A DNA stretch of 64,000 nucleotides from a bacterium (Candidatus Blackallbacteria) CG13_big_fil_rev_8_21_14_2_50_49_14 (GCA_002783405.1 PFGG01000007.1:62001-126000), one strand, 5' to 3'; positions 9,208 through 17,822 are shown, counted from the stretch's first letter. Numbers and translations: made by a program. The notes: generated by a model not told the origin, from the letters alone.

Positions 9208-10338
9208 TTATAAAAATCTGCCGGGTCGATTGCGAAACAAATTCAACTCAGCAGCAGGCTGCCCAGAAATCACCCAGTCTGCCACGGTTTCGCCAAGCGC
9301 ACTTGCAAATTTAAAGCCATGACCGGAACAAGGGCTGACATACCAAAGCTTTGAAAATTCAGGGTGGGTATCGATCAAGAAATGGCCATCTGGGGTATTG
9401 GTATACATGCACACCGCTGATTTAACCAAGCGCGGCTTGAGTGCAGGAAAAAAGGGGTGTGCCAGCGCCAGCATATCAGCGACCTCAGTCTCAGTGACCT
9501 GGCTTTCAGCCAGGCGATCGGGCTGAATCGGCTGACCGGGCACATGAACTGCCAGTTTAAAACCCTCTCCCTCATCGGGAAAGCCATAGAGGTAGTGATC
9601 GGGCTGATACTCCAGCAGAAAAATTGGAAATTTTCCCAAAGCAAAGGGATTGGGCTGGGGGGTTTCAAACCAGAAAAGCGTCTGTCGGGTCACCTGCAAA
9701 GGCAAATTCAGTTCGGCCAGCCATTCTGAAAGCCAGGCACCTGTGCTCAGAATTAATTTTTCGCATTGGTAATCCCCCTGAGCTGTTTTCAAGAGAAAGC
9801 CGTCAGATTGGGCTTTCCAACTGAGCAGGGGTTCGTTCGTGCGAAGCTCTGCCCCCTGGGCTTGCGCCAAACGCAGGCAGGTCGCAATCGCTTTTTCAGG
9901 GTAGAGATAGCCTGCCCGTTGCTCTTCAATTCCACCAAAATGAGGGGGCAATTGAAAAGCCGGATAAGTTTGGGCCAGCAGATCTGCATTTAAGACCCGA
10001 TACGGAATATTCCATGTTTCTGCGCTCGTTTGCGAGCCCTTCAGCAGAGTAGAATCTTGGGGGCCTAACATCAGACCCCCTGTCTTCTGCAAAAGCGTTT
10101 GGCCTCCCCGCAGCTCAAGGTCTTCCCAATTGCGGTAGGCCCTGCGCAATAGGGGAACATAATCCGGGTGTTCAAAATACGCTTCACGAATCACACGGGT
10201 CTGGCCATGCGAAGAGCCCCGATCATGGGGAGGGTCGAAACGATCCAGCCCCAAAACTGAAACACCCCGTTGGGCAAGATAGGCGAGTATCGCACTGCCT
10301 ACAGCCCCTAAACCGACTACGGCAACCTCAGCCTTCAT
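9208..10338 (-). CDS. FAD-dependent monomeric sarcosine oxidase / N-methyltryptophan oxidase-like enzyme
   Basis: A 376-residue flavoenzyme of the DAO/MSOX family. The Rossmann start VAVVGLGAVGSA binds ADP of FAD. DRGSSHGQTRVIREAYFEHPDYVPL is the MSOX-specific block after it. AVCMYTNTPDGHFLID near residue 310 contains the Cys that carries covalent 8-alpha-S-cysteinyl FAD in MSOX and MTOX, and PCSGHGFKFAS is the conserved C-terminal flavin loop. These enzymes oxidise N-methyl amino acids to the amino acid, formaldehyde and H2O2. The start is the ATG at 10338, five bases after GGAGGTG, which overlaps the TGA of the CPBP gene as ATGA. No tetrahydrofolate or glycine-cleavage genes are nearby, so the substrate remains open. 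Confidence 0.88.
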   Translation of the reverse strand: MKAEVAVVGLGAVGSAILAYLAQRGVSVLGLDRFDPPHDRGSSHGQTRVIREAYFEHPDYVPLLRRAYRNWEDLELRGGQTLLQKTGGLMLGPQDSTLLKGSQTSAETWNIPYRVLNADLLAQTYPAFQLPPHFGGIEEQRAGYLYPEKAIATCLRLAQAQGAELRTNEPLLSWKAQSDGFLLKTAQGDYQCEKLILSTGAWLSEWLAELNLPLQVTRQTLFWFETPQPNPFALGKFPIFLLEYQPDHYLYGFPDEGEGFKLAVHVPGQPIQPDRLAESQVTETEVADMLALAHPFFPALKPRLVKSAVCMYTNTPDGHFLIDTHPEFSKLWYVSPCSGHGFKFASALGETVADWVISGQPAAELNLFRNRPGRFL

Positions 10339-11192
10339 CCAAACACCTCCTGCTCTCGCGAATCCAACCACCACAGTATGGCATATCCCACACCTGCCAT
10401 CAGCGCAAATTGAGCAAAATTCCAGGCAGGGTCAAAATGCCGGGTATGAAATAGTGCAGGGGTGCGAATCGGGGAGGGCTCATAACTGAGAATCAGAAAA
10501 GCAAAGAGATTGGTGGCCAAATGCCAGCCCATTGCCCGCTCTAGCCCCTTGTCTGTCAAAACCAGGAACCCCGCTAAAAGCGCGAAGAGAAAATAATAGC
10601 CCATAACCAACCAAGCTGTTGCAGAACCCATTTCTGGATTTTGCAGATGCACCCCAGTAAAGCACAGAGCAGCAAAAATCACTGCAAAAACAGGCTGAGG
10701 CCAGAGACGATAGACAAAACGGGGAACCAGGGTTCTAAAAAAAATCTCCTCTGCCAGTACCTGAATCGGAGTCAACAGGCAAACAGCCACGATATACGCG
10801 AATTGTTCGCCCTGCATCGCCTGGAATGAAATACTTTGGGGAAAGATCAGGGTTTCAATCAAGGTGCCCAAAATCAGCAAGCCACTCCAAAGGCAAAAGG
10901 CCTGAGTGAAACGTTCCCAGCGAAAGGGCTGCATGCCCAAGAGCAGAGAGAGCTTCTGTTTGAGAATAAAAATCTGCACCCACCCGGTGGAGATGAAGAA
11001 AAGAACAAAACCCGCATGCACAGCCAGAAAAAAATAGAGCGAAGAACCCGTAAAAAAGGTAACCTGCCAAAACTCCATCAACCCCAGGCTGGCTACACTG
11101 CCCAAACCCCACCAGGAAAATAGCACGAACAGGATTGATAATATCCACCGGCCCAAGCCGATACGCGGGTTCTGCTCTAAAAATTCAGCCAT
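10335..11192 (-). CDS. CPBP-family intramembrane metalloprotease (CAAX protease / bacteriocin-processing type)
   Basis: Roughly seven hydrophobic segments. The family motifs are present in order: LAEEIFFRTLVPRF (the EExxxR motif), then FTGVHLQNPE (FxxxH-type motif). A third metal-ligand His/Asn-containing segment follows in GWHLATNLFAF. In Rce1 and CPBP proteins these residues form the glutamate-histidine metal site inside the membrane. Bacterial members process lipoproteins, peptides or unknown substrates. The ATG at 11192 gives a 285-residue protein starting just before the first hydrophobic stretch; the longer frame back to 11282 overlaps the HIT gene. It follows HIT by seven bases and overlaps the flavoenzyme by four, so an operon is likely. 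Confidence 0.85.
   Translation of the reverse strand: MAEFLEQNPRIGLGRWILSILFVLFSWWGLGSVASLGLMEFWQVTFFTGSSLYFFLAVHAGFVLFFISTGWVQIFILKQKLSLLLGMQPFRWERFTQAFCLWSGLLILGTLIETLIFPQSISFQAMQGEQFAYIVAVCLLTPIQVLAEEIFFRTLVPRFVYRLWPQPVFAVIFAALCFTGVHLQNPEMGSATAWLVMGYYFLFALLAGFLVLTDKGLERAMGWHLATNLFAFLILSYEPSPIRTPALFHTRHFDPAWNFAQFALMAGVGYAILWWLDSREQEVFG
10344..10350 (-). promoter_or_regulatory. Strong Shine-Dalgarno for the sarcosine-oxidase-like gene
   Basis: GGAGGTG on the minus strand, five bases before the ATG at 10338 and inside the end of the CPBP gene. It decides the start against an in-frame codon at 10374 and shows independent ribosome entry despite the ATGA overlap. Confidence 0.75.
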
Positions 11193-11199
11193 AAACGCT

Positions 11200-11550
11200 T
11201 TAGCCAGGAGGCCACTGCATTTGACGGCCCGCCAAGAGATGGGCATGAATATATTCCACGGTTTGCTGGCCGTCCCGGCCATGGTTAATCACCACACGGT
11301 AGCCATTTTCAGCCAGCCCCAATTCTCGGGCAACGCGAGCGACCCCCGTAAACAGCTGGCCACAGAGTTCAGGTGAAATATCTGCAAGCTGATCAAAGGA
11401 TTGCTGTTTGATTTTGGGAATCACCAGGACATGCACAGGGGCCTGCGGATGAATATCGCGAAACGCGAGAATATGTTCGTCTTCATAGACAATATCAGCG
11501 GGAATTTCTTGGGCCAAGAGGCGATCAAAAAGCGTGATCGAATCAGACAT
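11200..11550 (-). CDS. HIT-family nucleotide hydrolase, HinT-like with altered first triad histidine
   Basis: A 116-residue histidine-triad protein. The N-terminus IVYEDEHILAFRDIHPQAPVHVLVIPK and the C-terminus RQMQWPPG match the HinT/HINT1 branch almost residue for residue. HinT enzymes hydrolyse adenosine phosphoramidates and lysyl-AMP. The triad, normally HxHxH, here reads YIHAHLL: Tyr100, His102, His104, so the first histidine is tyrosine while the nucleophilic middle one is kept. The TAT codon is unambiguous in the sequence. Start ATG at 11550 with AAGGAG eight bases upstream. It leads the group HIT - CPBP - flavoenzyme. Confidence 0.93.
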   Translation of the reverse strand: MSDSITLFDRLLAQEIPADIVYEDEHILAFRDIHPQAPVHVLVIPKIKQQSFDQLADISPELCGQLFTGVARVARELGLAENGYRVVINHGRDGQQTVEYIHAHLLAGRQMQWPPG

Positions 11551-11603
11551 AAACCACTCCTTCAGACAGATAGACTTCAGCCTATTGTACCTGAATTACG
11601 GGT

Positions 11604-12995
11604 TCAGTTTGCCTGGGGTTTTTCGCCTGACTCCAGAACAATATAGCCGTTCTGGTGCACAAGCTGTTTGACATAGCCCAGGTCAATGCCACTCATGCCA
11701 TCAATCGCGACCCCGTTCCCATAGGGAGTGCCCGTTTTGACAAGCTTTTGAACCTTGCTGCCGACAAATCCGCTGGGAAGAGGAATAAACCCAAAGGCCT
11801 TGGGGCTGACAGGGGTAAACATGATTTTACCTGTATCGGTGCGATCAAATTGCAGATTCATGGAAACCGGAATTGCACCCAAGAGTTTTCCTTGAAGATG
11901 GGCACCATCTTTTTTAAGATTGGTATCAATCTCTGTGAAATCTTCTGTTTCACCAATCTCATCTTTAATCAATTCTTCAAAGCGCCAATCGGTAATGCCG
12001 ACGAAACCGCTTTTGACCTGAATGCTTTTTTCCTCGCCCTGATAATTCAGATTGAGCGGGCTGCCGGGGGTCAGGTCATAGATATTGATTGCCCCATTTT
12101 TAACAAAGAAACCATCGATATAGGCATGTCCCGCAGTGGCTTTGACGAAGGCAGGCTCTTTGGCCTGTTTTTCACGCAAGGCACGGGCTGCGTCTTCAGG
12201 CGTATCGCCCACCACCAGATTGAGCCGACCCAAATGGGTGCTGATATCTCGCACGGTTAAATCCATGCCGGGAGCGCCATCCAATTGGCTGATGGTTTGT
12301 CCCAGATTCAGAACCAGGGAATTACCACTGGTATAGTAACCTTCGCTGGGGTTCCGCAGTTTCAGCAATTTATCAAGGTTCAGGCCCATCACAGACATCA
12401 GGCCATTTACAGGCATGCCTGCGACTTTGGCTTTGCCCAAGTCATAGCGAATTTCACCCGCATTGCCAGCTGAAACTGAACCCTTGACGGCGAAGGGCAG
12501 GTTCATTCCCAAGGCCTTTACCTTGCCTTCGACCCGAATCTGATTGTTGGCGTCAAAGGCGACGCGCAGATCTTTGACCGGTGAGGCTTTGCCCTTGCTT
12601 GCCGCACTGCGGTTCAAGAGTTTTTCAACGGTCAGGGTCGCATCTACATCTGAAACAGAAACAGCCCCAGAGCGCACATGCAGATTAAAATCTACTTCTT
12701 CAATATCAATCGGGTTTTCAGGGGTTTTATCGGTGAAACTGGCTTCAATATAGTCGGCCTTTAATCCGAGTGTTTTATCCAATAGGCGCAAACCGACGTT
12801 TTTGCCTTGGGCTTGAATGGTATTGTTTTGCGTGGTTTTCCAACTGTCAGAGGTATAAGGTGAATAGGCCAGATTGGAGGCAGGCCGAGGAATGGCCGCA
12901 GCTACAGCACGCTGTGGAGCCTGTTGAACAGGTACAGGTCTGAACTGAATTTGTGACAGAGTTGAAACGCTATTGACGTACACTGCGGGTTCCAT
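11604..12995 (-). CDS. LmeA-like (DUF2993-type) beta-rich protein, function unknown
   Basis: A 463-residue protein with alternating hydrophobic beta strands. Residues ~85-270 (ADYIEASFTD, VKDLRVAFDANNQIRVEGKVK, FAVKGSVSAG, LNLDKLLKL, GNSLVLNLG) resemble the DUF2993/LmeA lipid-binding tube fold, which relates to bridge-like lipid-transfer proteins. A similar set of strands follows in the second half, so two copies are possible. There is no signal peptide, lipobox or membrane helix, which is odd for this fold. The N-terminal ~45 residues are low-complexity and Pro/Ala/Gln-rich. The start codon at 12995 has a weak ribosome site. The family call is tentative. Confidence 0.7.
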   Translation of the reverse strand: MEPAVYVNSVSTLSQIQFRPVPVQQAPQRAVAAAIPRPASNLAYSPYTSDSWKTTQNNTIQAQGKNVGLRLLDKTLGLKADYIEASFTDKTPENPIDIEEVDFNLHVRSGAVSVSDVDATLTVEKLLNRSAASKGKASPVKDLRVAFDANNQIRVEGKVKALGMNLPFAVKGSVSAGNAGEIRYDLGKAKVAGMPVNGLMSVMGLNLDKLLKLRNPSEGYYTSGNSLVLNLGQTISQLDGAPGMDLTVRDISTHLGRLNLVVGDTPEDAARALREKQAKEPAFVKATAGHAYIDGFFVKNGAINIYDLTPGSPLNLNYQGEEKSIQVKSGFVGITDWRFEELIKDEIGETEDFTEIDTNLKKDGAHLQGKLLGAIPVSMNLQFDRTDTGKIMFTPVSPKAFGFIPLPSGFVGSKVQKLVKTGTPYGNGVAIDGMSGIDLGYVKQLVHQNGYIVLESGEKPQAN

Positions 12996-13015
12996 TCTAA
13001 GGATGTTACGTCTTT

Positions 13016-13021
13016 ATTATA
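13016..13021 (-). promoter_or_regulatory. Possible -10 element TATAAT before the LmeA-like gene
   Basis: A perfect TATAAT on the minus strand, about 21 bases before the start codon at 12995. No convincing -35 is found 16-18 bases upstream, so this is only a candidate. Confidence 0.3.
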
Positions 13022-13050
13022 GGTTAGGAATTGATTAAACTTACGTTAAT

Positions 13051-13920
13051 TCAATTATTTTTTTTGGAAAGACAATTTTTACCCCCGCCCGTAAAAACAG
13101 TCTGGTAATTCCCAGTGTTTTGACGTTGGAGCACTTCATACCAACGCGCGGTGCGTGAGGTTCCCTGCAAAAGCAGTTTGTCAACCACGGGCCCCGTTGC
13201 AAACGAGCTGATAAAATCAAAGGCAAAACATTTCCCCTGATTCAGATCCGCTCGGTATTTTTCAACCCGCGTCAGATAACGTCTTCCCATTTTTTCAATT
13301 ACCAAAAGCAAAGAATGGCTGGGGCATGCATTCGTGCCGCCCCCGATCACACTGCTGACGGCAAACTGTGTACTGGCCCCATTCTCCATTAAAAAGGGGG
13401 TGATTCTGCGAATGCGAATCTGATTGAGCAAAGCCCCTTTCACGCCATGACGGCGGTAGGCTTCGAGTGTCATTTTGCGGGCTTGCTGATCAAAATGATG
13501 GGATGGATAGGCCCCCGGAAATTTGCGCGGCCCAGGAAAACCCGCAGAGAAGGCCAGCAAGGGGGTCAGATTTTTATCTGCATGTTTAAACTTACCCTGA
13601 AAACTGCCAAAACTGCGACAATTTGGCGCAGGCTCCTGGTAAGGGCCCGTATAGAACATATTTTTGACTTCGCCATTCAGAAAAAGTTCAAGATCTGAGC
13701 CCAAGGGTAAATTCTTTTGAAAATAATCCAAGCTCTCGCGCAAATTTTCAGGGGGATTTTTAAGTTTCTGCGATTGCAGCTCCAAAAGTGCGACGGGTTC
13801 AAGACCTTCAAAGGGAATGGCTACATAGAGACTTGCTGCAGGCAAGGGTTCAGCAGCCAGGCCTTGTGTCAAAATGCCAGTCAGGCCTGCACACAGAACC
13901 GCCAGAAGCATACGCTTCAT
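13051..13920 (-). CDS. Secreted protein of unknown function
   Basis: Residues 1-23 (MKRMLLAVLCAGLTGILTQG) form a Sec signal peptide, probably cut after LAA, so the product is periplasmic or secreted. The mature part has four scattered cysteines (CRSFGSFQG, NACPSHSLL, GKCFAF and one nearer the C-terminus), enough for disulfides. A glycine-rich VIGGGTNACPSHSLLLVIE stretch looks like a strand-turn-strand core. I recognise no family. The ATG at 13920 has AGGAAG seven bases upstream. It follows the alpha/beta hydrolase gene by two bases and is surely co-transcribed with it. Confidence 0.75.
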   Translation of the reverse strand: MKRMLLAVLCAGLTGILTQGLAAEPLPAASLYVAIPFEGLEPVALLELQSQKLKNPPENLRESLDYFQKNLPLGSDLELFLNGEVKNMFYTGPYQEPAPNCRSFGSFQGKFKHADKNLTPLLAFSAGFPGPRKFPGAYPSHHFDQQARKMTLEAYRRHGVKGALLNQIRIRRITPFLMENGASTQFAVSSVIGGGTNACPSHSLLLVIEKMGRRYLTRVEKYRADLNQGKCFAFDFISSFATGPVVDKLLLQGTSRTARWYEVLQRQNTGNYQTVFTGGGKNCLSKKNN

Positions 13921-13922
13921 GT

Positions 13923-14816
13923 TTAGACTTCCTGAGACTGTTGCACGGCCTCGGGCTTTTGTAGACGCTCCTGCAGCCAGTTTGTCAATAATTGGGTGGT
14001 CTCTTTGGCTTGGCGATCCCCCAGGAGCGAATGACCCGACCCCTTGATAATATGAAATTCTTTATCCGAGCTGGCCAGAGCGTCAAAAACGGTTTTACTG
14101 AGTGCATTGGGGATCAGGCTGTCTTTTTCGGCCACAATCATCAAAGCAGGCGTATCTACCTTTTGGGCATATAGGACATTGTCCTGAATTTCCATCAGAT
14201 AGGTGTAATTGTGCACAGAAATTTGAGTCATTAAGAGTTTCTGAGTTTTGGCACGGGCAATCGCTTCAGTACTTGTGTAAATATCTTTTGCTGTGACTTT
14301 ATAGGGAATATAGCTGTGACGCCCTGTCAATTTGAGCCAGGGTTTGGCTGCATTTGAAAGAAATGCATAGGCCTGTTTCTCAATCGGTTGAACACTCTGG
14401 CGAATCTGATAGGGCGGCGCCAATAAAACAGTGGCCTGAACATGGCGGGAAACTCGGGTCGACAAAAAGCGCAATACCGCAGCAGTTCCCAGACTGTGCC
14501 CAATCAAAGCAGTTCGGTTTACGTCTACTTCGGGGCGATCGATCAGGGTTTGATAGGCTCTCAGGGTATCATCGAGATGGCTGTGTTCACTGACATAGCC
14601 ACGGGGGCCTGTGCTTTCACCATGACCACTGAAGTCAAAACTAAGCACTGCAAACCCTTTCTGACAAAGGGCATGGGGCAAAGACATATATTCTTCTTTG
14701 CAGGAAGCAAAACCGTGACAGAGCAAAACCCCAGGAAAAACCCCCTCTTCCTGGGGAAGATAGAGTTTTGCCGCCAGGGTGGTCGGGCCAGGGATTCGAA
14801 TATCTTCTACATGCAT
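13923..14816 (-). CDS. Alpha/beta hydrolase, serine aminopeptidase S33 / lysophospholipase-like
   Basis: A complete single-domain alpha/beta hydrolase of 297 residues. LLCHGFASCKEEY is the HG oxyanion turn, DFSGHGESTGPRG the strand-4 loop, and GHSLGTAAVL the nucleophile elbow with the catalytic Ser. AEKDSLIP carries the acid, and GSGHSLLGD the catalytic His. This pattern fits the hydrolase_4/S33 group, which covers monoacylglycerol lipases, esterases and peptidases. No signal peptide, so cytoplasmic. The start is set at the ATG at 14816, preceded by TGAGGTG, not the GTG three codons upstream. Substrate unknown. Confidence 0.9.
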   Translation of the reverse strand: MHVEDIRIPGPTTLAAKLYLPQEEGVFPGVLLCHGFASCKEEYMSLPHALCQKGFAVLSFDFSGHGESTGPRGYVSEHSHLDDTLRAYQTLIDRPEVDVNRTALIGHSLGTAAVLRFLSTRVSRHVQATVLLAPPYQIRQSVQPIEKQAYAFLSNAAKPWLKLTGRHSYIPYKVTAKDIYTSTEAIARAKTQKLLMTQISVHNYTYLMEIQDNVLYAQKVDTPALMIVAEKDSLIPNALSKTVFDALASSDKEFHIIKGSGHSLLGDRQAKETTQLLTNWLQERLQKPEAVQQSQEV

Positions 14817-14881
14817 AAACAGCACCTCACTTCAGACTGAAAGCCGTTTCCCCAGTTTAAACGAATTCAGAACAAAGCGCA

Positions 14882-14916
14882 AAGCACCTTCAGACCCGTT
14901 TGGCCTGAAGGTGCTT
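14882..14916. terminator. Hairpin between the alpha/beta hydrolase and a Pro-rich protein gene
   Basis: A perfect 12-base stem: AAGCACCTTCAG (14882-14893) with CTGAAGGTGCTT (14905-14916) and an 11-base loop. On the minus strand it is followed by a T-rich but interrupted tract. It fits a rho-independent terminator for the gene ending at 14937. Confidence 0.6.
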
Positions 14917-14936
14917 GAAAGTGTGAGTAGGAAAAC

Positions 14937-15635
14937 TCAGCTGACCTGTTGGGTATCCTGGGGTTGAGGAGGCCGATTCGCCAGACGATCTTGAATTTGC
15001 AAGGCCGGGTCATTGATCCGCGCCAGAATTGGATTTTCCAAACGCTCCAGCATTTTTTCCTGGGGGTCACGCAGGGTTTCTTGAGATGCCGTACGGGGCT
15101 GAATCACCAATTCAGCATGTGCAAAAGAAGAAACTGAGTCGGCATGAATTTCACGGCGATGGGCGTCTACCAAAAAGATATTATTGGGGTCGACCAAAGC
15201 AAAGGTTTCAAGAGCATCGCCCCGCTCAACGGCACGGGAAAAACTTTCGATATCCTGAACGCCTAAATTCTTGGCAAGATCAGCAAAGGCTTCGGGTTGT
15301 TCACGCAGAGACTGCAGTTTTTCCTGAAGTGCCACAGCGGCTCCTCGGCCATCAACAGGAAAAGCCACTTCCCCATCCAGGGGGGGCAAGGGTAGCCCTG
15401 CTTCCGGGGGCTTCACCGGATGCGCAGGTTTGGCTTGGGAATCCCGCCCCGTAAGCTCAACCTTATCTGCTGTCAGCTTGTCAGCAGCAAGATCCTGTTC
15501 GGGGGGAGCTTGTACAGGTGCAGCGGGACCCGCCAGAATAAGTTGATCCAAACGTTGACGCTCATTTTCACGTGTCTTGCTGGTTTGATCGTAGGCACCA
15601 GAAGAATTCACGCCACTGACACGATGCTGCTCCAT
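14937..15635 (-). CDS. Hypothetical Pro/Ala/Gln-rich protein
   Basis: A 232-residue soluble protein without signal peptide or membrane segment. The first ~105 residues are charged and proline-rich (AGPAAPVQAPPEQDLAADK, KPPEAGLPLPPLDG) and are probably disordered. Residues ~108-200 look folded (VALQEKLQSLREQPEAFADLAKNLGVQDIESFSRAVERGDALETF...), with helices and a few strands. The end is again Pro/Gln-rich. No family recognised. The ATG at 15635 follows GGGAGGC by six bases, a convincing ribosome site, and a hairpin follows the stop, so it may be its own transcription unit. Confidence 0.7.
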   Translation of the reverse strand: MEQHRVSGVNSSGAYDQTSKTRENERQRLDQLILAGPAAPVQAPPEQDLAADKLTADKVELTGRDSQAKPAHPVKPPEAGLPLPPLDGEVAFPVDGRGAAVALQEKLQSLREQPEAFADLAKNLGVQDIESFSRAVERGDALETFALVDPNNIFLVDAHRREIHADSVSSFAHAELVIQPRTASQETLRDPQEKMLERLENPILARINDPALQIQDRLANRPPQPQDTQQVS

Positions 15636-15710
15636 TTTAAGCCTCCCTAATTATCTGAGAAAATTCACTTCTGTTCTTAGTATACCCAGTCTCTTCAGAA
15701 AAAAATCAGC

Positions 15711-17159
15711 TTAAGGGGGATAGGCCAAACAAATATTCTTGGCTTCGCTGAAAAAACGCAGGGCTTCCCATCCGCCTTCGCGTCCCAAGCCAGAATTTTT
15801 AACCCCACCAAAAGGGGTACGCAAATCACGCTCCATCCAGCAATTCACCCAGACCAATCCTGCCTGAAGCTTTTCTGAAAGGCGCAGGGCACGGGCCTGA
15901 TCAGTCGTCCAAACAGAAGAGGCCAGTCCATAGTCCGTGCCATTGGCAAGTGCCAAAGCTTCAGATTCATTATCAAAGGCCTGCAAAGTCACCACTGGCC
16001 CAAAGATTTCTTCCTGATTGGTGCGACAACTGGCTGAAAGCCCTTCAAAAACAGTGGGTTGAACAAACCAGCCCTGGGCACAGCGCCCAGAAAGCTGAAC
16101 ACTTTGGCCCCCACAGAGCAAGCTTCCGCCCTCTTGCTGGGCCAAGTCAATATGCCTTAAAATTTTCTCCTGATGGGCCTGTGAAACAAGGGCACCAATA
16201 CGGGTATCGGGTTCCTGAGGGTCTCCCACTTTCAGGGCTTTTACCCGAGCGACAAAATCGTCTCGAAAGCGGGAATAGAGCGAACGTTCAACCAAAATCC
16301 GGGACATACAGAGACAGATTTGGCCTTGATTTGTAAAGGCTGAACGCACGCTCGTTTCAAGCATATTTTCATAATCGCAATCCGCAAAAACCAAAGCTGC
16401 ATTTTTACCCCCCATTTCCAGGGAGAGCTTTTTAAAGCGGGGAGCCGCAATCCTGGCGATCTCCGCACCTGTGCGTGTTGAACCTGTAAAGGAAATGGCT
16501 TTGATTTTGGGGTGGTGAATCAAAGCGGCACCGGCTTCGCTGCCCAAGCCATGTACCAGATTGAGTACTCCTTTTGGAAAGCCTGATTCAAGCAGAACCT
16601 CAGAAAGCAAGACGGCGGTCAAAGGGGTCACCTCTGAGGGTTTGGCGACCACGGTATTGCCCATGGCCAAAGCCGGAGCTATTTTCCAACTCAGCAAATA
16701 CAAGGGAAGGTTCCAGGGAGAAATACAAGCCACCACGCCAAGAGATTGACGCAGCGTATAGTTTAAAAAGCCTGGCAAAGCATGGCTTTCACTTGAAAAA
16801 TGAAGTAAGCCAGCTGCAAAAAAACGAAAATTGCGTACCGCACGCGGAATATCTACCTGGCGGGCGAGCCAGAGGGGTTTGCCCGTATCCAAGCTCTCAG
16901 CCTGGGCAAAGTCTTCAAGACGCGCTTCAATCTGATCAGCCACTTGAAAAAGGTATTTGGCCCTGTCATCGGGAGCCAACCCCGACCAATCAGCAAAAGC
17001 AGTCTCTGCCGCAAGCACAGCAGTTTCGATATCGTCAGCATCAGAACGGGGCAACAGGGCATAAACCCTGCCCTGGGCAGGATCCCAAACATCAAGTGTC
17101 TTACCGCTCTCAGCTGGCTGAAAGTGATTTCCGATCAAATTCAGCAGTTGACGTGCCAT
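15711..17159 (-). CDS. Aldehyde dehydrogenase (NAD(P)+-dependent, ALDH superfamily)
   Basis: A full-length ALDH of 482 residues. The substrate/cofactor elements are in order: ISPWNLPLYLLSWKIAPALA, AKPSEVTPLTA, ISFTGSTRTGAEIA, the general base in SLEMGGKNAALVF (EMGGK in place of the usual ELGGK), the nucleophile in NQGQICLCMSRI and EEIFGPVVTLQAF. The C-terminus PFGGVKNSGLGREGGWEAL is typical. It is most like the betaine-aldehyde / hydroxymuconic-semialdehyde side of the superfamily, but substrate cannot be fixed from the motifs. It lies three bases after the HTH-TM protein gene and has only a weak ribosome site, so translation may depend on that gene. Confidence 0.92.
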   Translation of the reverse strand: MARQLLNLIGNHFQPAESGKTLDVWDPAQGRVYALLPRSDADDIETAVLAAETAFADWSGLAPDDRAKYLFQVADQIEARLEDFAQAESLDTGKPLWLARQVDIPRAVRNFRFFAAGLLHFSSESHALPGFLNYTLRQSLGVVACISPWNLPLYLLSWKIAPALAMGNTVVAKPSEVTPLTAVLLSEVLLESGFPKGVLNLVHGLGSEAGAALIHHPKIKAISFTGSTRTGAEIARIAAPRFKKLSLEMGGKNAALVFADCDYENMLETSVRSAFTNQGQICLCMSRILVERSLYSRFRDDFVARVKALKVGDPQEPDTRIGALVSQAHQEKILRHIDLAQQEGGSLLCGGQSVQLSGRCAQGWFVQPTVFEGLSASCRTNQEEIFGPVVTLQAFDNESEALALANGTDYGLASSVWTTDQARALRLSEKLQAGLVWVNCWMERDLRTPFGGVKNSGLGREGGWEALRFFSEAKNICLAYPP

Positions 17160-17162
17160 GTT

Positions 17163-17822
17163 TTAAGGGCTCGGCGTAGCAGAGGGAGACGCAGAATTCA
17201 AATCATCAGACTCTTGAAGTTCAGTGGGACTGGCAACAGGGGCCACAGGCACAGGTTTAGGGGCCGGAGGAGAAAAAACACGGCCCAGAACCAAAACCAA
17301 CATGACGGTAATCAAAACCGTTAAGGCCTGATAGAGCCAAAATCTTGAAAGAAATTGGTTCACATTCTCAGTACTGGACTGAGCCCCAGAAAGACTGCGT
17401 TGAATGACATCAACCGTACGATTCATTTCTTCAACCTGGGTTTGAACTTTGGCAAGATTTTTCTGCTCTTTGACCATTTCGCCCTGGGTATTTTTCAAAT
17501 GAAATTGCAAACTGACAATTCGCATTTCCATCTGACGCAAGGTTTCCTGCAAAGCCTGTTTGCTGTTTAAATTGCCTGCATCAGGTGCGGCTTTAGCGGG
17601 TGCAGCAGCACTTTCAGGTTTGGGAACAGCTCTTGCAATTTCATCGGCTTTCCGGCCAGCCGCATAGAGCGTTTTCACCTGTTTAAAATAGGGAACCCAG
17701 CTTTCTGTAAAGAGAGGTTGCCCCGCTTCATCTTTGGGCAAATCCAGGGCAAGTTCTTTTACCCATTGCTGGAGTTGCTCCTGAGACACCTCGAGTGTTT
17801 TTGCCAGATCCTGTATTTTCAT
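17163..17822 (-). CDS. Membrane protein with N-terminal HTH-like domain, coiled coil and one TM helix
   Basis: Unrecognised 219-residue protein with a clear modular layout. Residues ~1-65 (KIQDLAKTLEVSQEQLQQWV ... ADEIARAVP) resemble a MerR/helix-turn-helix DNA- or protein-binding domain. A Pro/Ala linker is followed by a long coiled coil (~85-140, heptad-like LRQMEMRIVSLQFHLKNTQG and onwards). One transmembrane helix lies at ~165-185 (ALTVLITVMLVLVLG), and the tail is Pro/Val/Ser-rich. The likely topology is N-terminus in the cytoplasm, tail in the periplasm. GAGGTC precedes the ATG at 17822. Upstream of an aldehyde dehydrogenase and divergent from a DUF2511 protein. Function unknown; a tethered regulator is one idea only. 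Confidence 0.75.
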   Translation of the reverse strand: MKIQDLAKTLEVSQEQLQQWVKELALDLPKDEAGQPLFTESWVPYFKQVKTLYAAGRKADEIARAVPKPESAAAPAKAAPDAGNLNSKQALQETLRQMEMRIVSLQFHLKNTQGEMVKEQKNLAKVQTQVEEMNRTVDVIQRSLSGAQSSTENVNQFLSRFWLYQALTVLITVMLVLVLGRVFSPPAPKPVPVAPVASPTELQESDDLNSASPSATPSP

